DNA from: an uncultured bacterium
Lineage (GTDB): Bacteria > Actinomycetota > Coriobacteriia > Coriobacteriales > Coriobacteriaceae
Direction of reading: 5' to 3'
Assembly: GCA_905215225.1 (NCBI GenBank)
Contig: CAJMPM010000099.1
Location: forward strand, 1 to 6,103
Length of the DNA stretch: 6,103 nucleotides
Shown here: one piece after another, positions 6,037 to 6,103 of the stretch
Layout: each line of letters starts with the position of its first letter
Numbering within the stretch: the stretch's first letter is position 1
Translations under genes and position numbers: made by a program
Notes under the pieces: model-generated
The model's input: the letters and a program-made list of their open reading frames with translations, nothing else
The model's database searches: none
What the model was told of the DNA's origin: nothing

Positions 6037-6103
6037 CTACTGGCTGCGTTTGATGCGCAGGCCAAGGCCGATGGCGCTTGCGCCTGCCGCGGCGATTCCT
6101 GCT
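6037..6103 (-). CDS. C-terminal end of a probable surface-anchored protein (partial)
   Basis: Only the last 21 codons and the TAG stop (6037-6039) are inside the window. They encode an alanine/glycine/isoleucine-rich hydrophobic stretch ending in GLGLRIKRSQ. A hydrophobic helix with a basic tail at the extreme C-terminus is the stop-transfer end seen in sortase substrates and other C-terminally anchored Gram-positive surface proteins. The LPxTG-type motif, if any, would lie just beyond position 6103. The 41-base spacing without a visible terminator suggests co-transcription with the secreted cysteine-rich protein. The frame assignment rests on a short stretch. Confidence 0.6.
   Translation of the reverse strand, partial: AGIAAAGASAIGLGLRIKRSQ

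Overview
All supported genes in this window lie on the minus strand, so transcription runs from the high-coordinate end to the low-coordinate end. The DNA is GC-rich and produces many long antisense shadow reading frames. Gene content and protein style suggest a high-GC Gram-positive bacterium. A gut Coriobacteriia such as Collinsella is my best guess, from memory of similar proteins and not from a search.

Layout in transcription order: (1) 6103-6037, the last 21 residues of a protein whose glycine/alanine-rich hydrophobic helix and basic tail look like the C-terminal anchor of a wall- or membrane-attached surface protein. (2) 5995-4583, a 470-residue secreted, cysteine-rich protein of unknown function. 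It sits 41 bases behind the anchor protein and has a strong ribosome binding site. (3) 4464-3748, a DUF554 (YqgA/YdfK-like) polytopic membrane protein. (4) 3659-1899, a TerB_N/TerB_C-type protein with a GTG start. (5) 1906-602, a DUF2791/BrxD-like P-loop ATPase whose start overlaps the TerB gene by 8 bases. (6) 485 to beyond position 1, the N-terminal 161 residues of a DExH-type superfamily II helicase.

Genes 4 to 6 form the most interesting unit: TerB-type scaffold or sensor, BREX-type ATPase, and large helicase. This recalls BREX and the Ter-linked DNA-processing modules, so a role in defence against foreign DNA or in DNA processing is plausible. No phosphatase (PglZ), methylase or nuclease is visible here, and the operon may continue past position 1. 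An extended -10 promoter inside an imperfect inverted repeat precedes the TerB gene. A 9-bp perfect hairpin lies just after the ATPase stop, before the helicase. The helicase fragment reads VEVH where the family has a DExH box, which points either to a broken ATPase site or to base errors at the sequence edge.

There is no stretch longer than about 120 bases without a gene. I saw no tRNA, rRNA, CRISPR array or insertion sequence.
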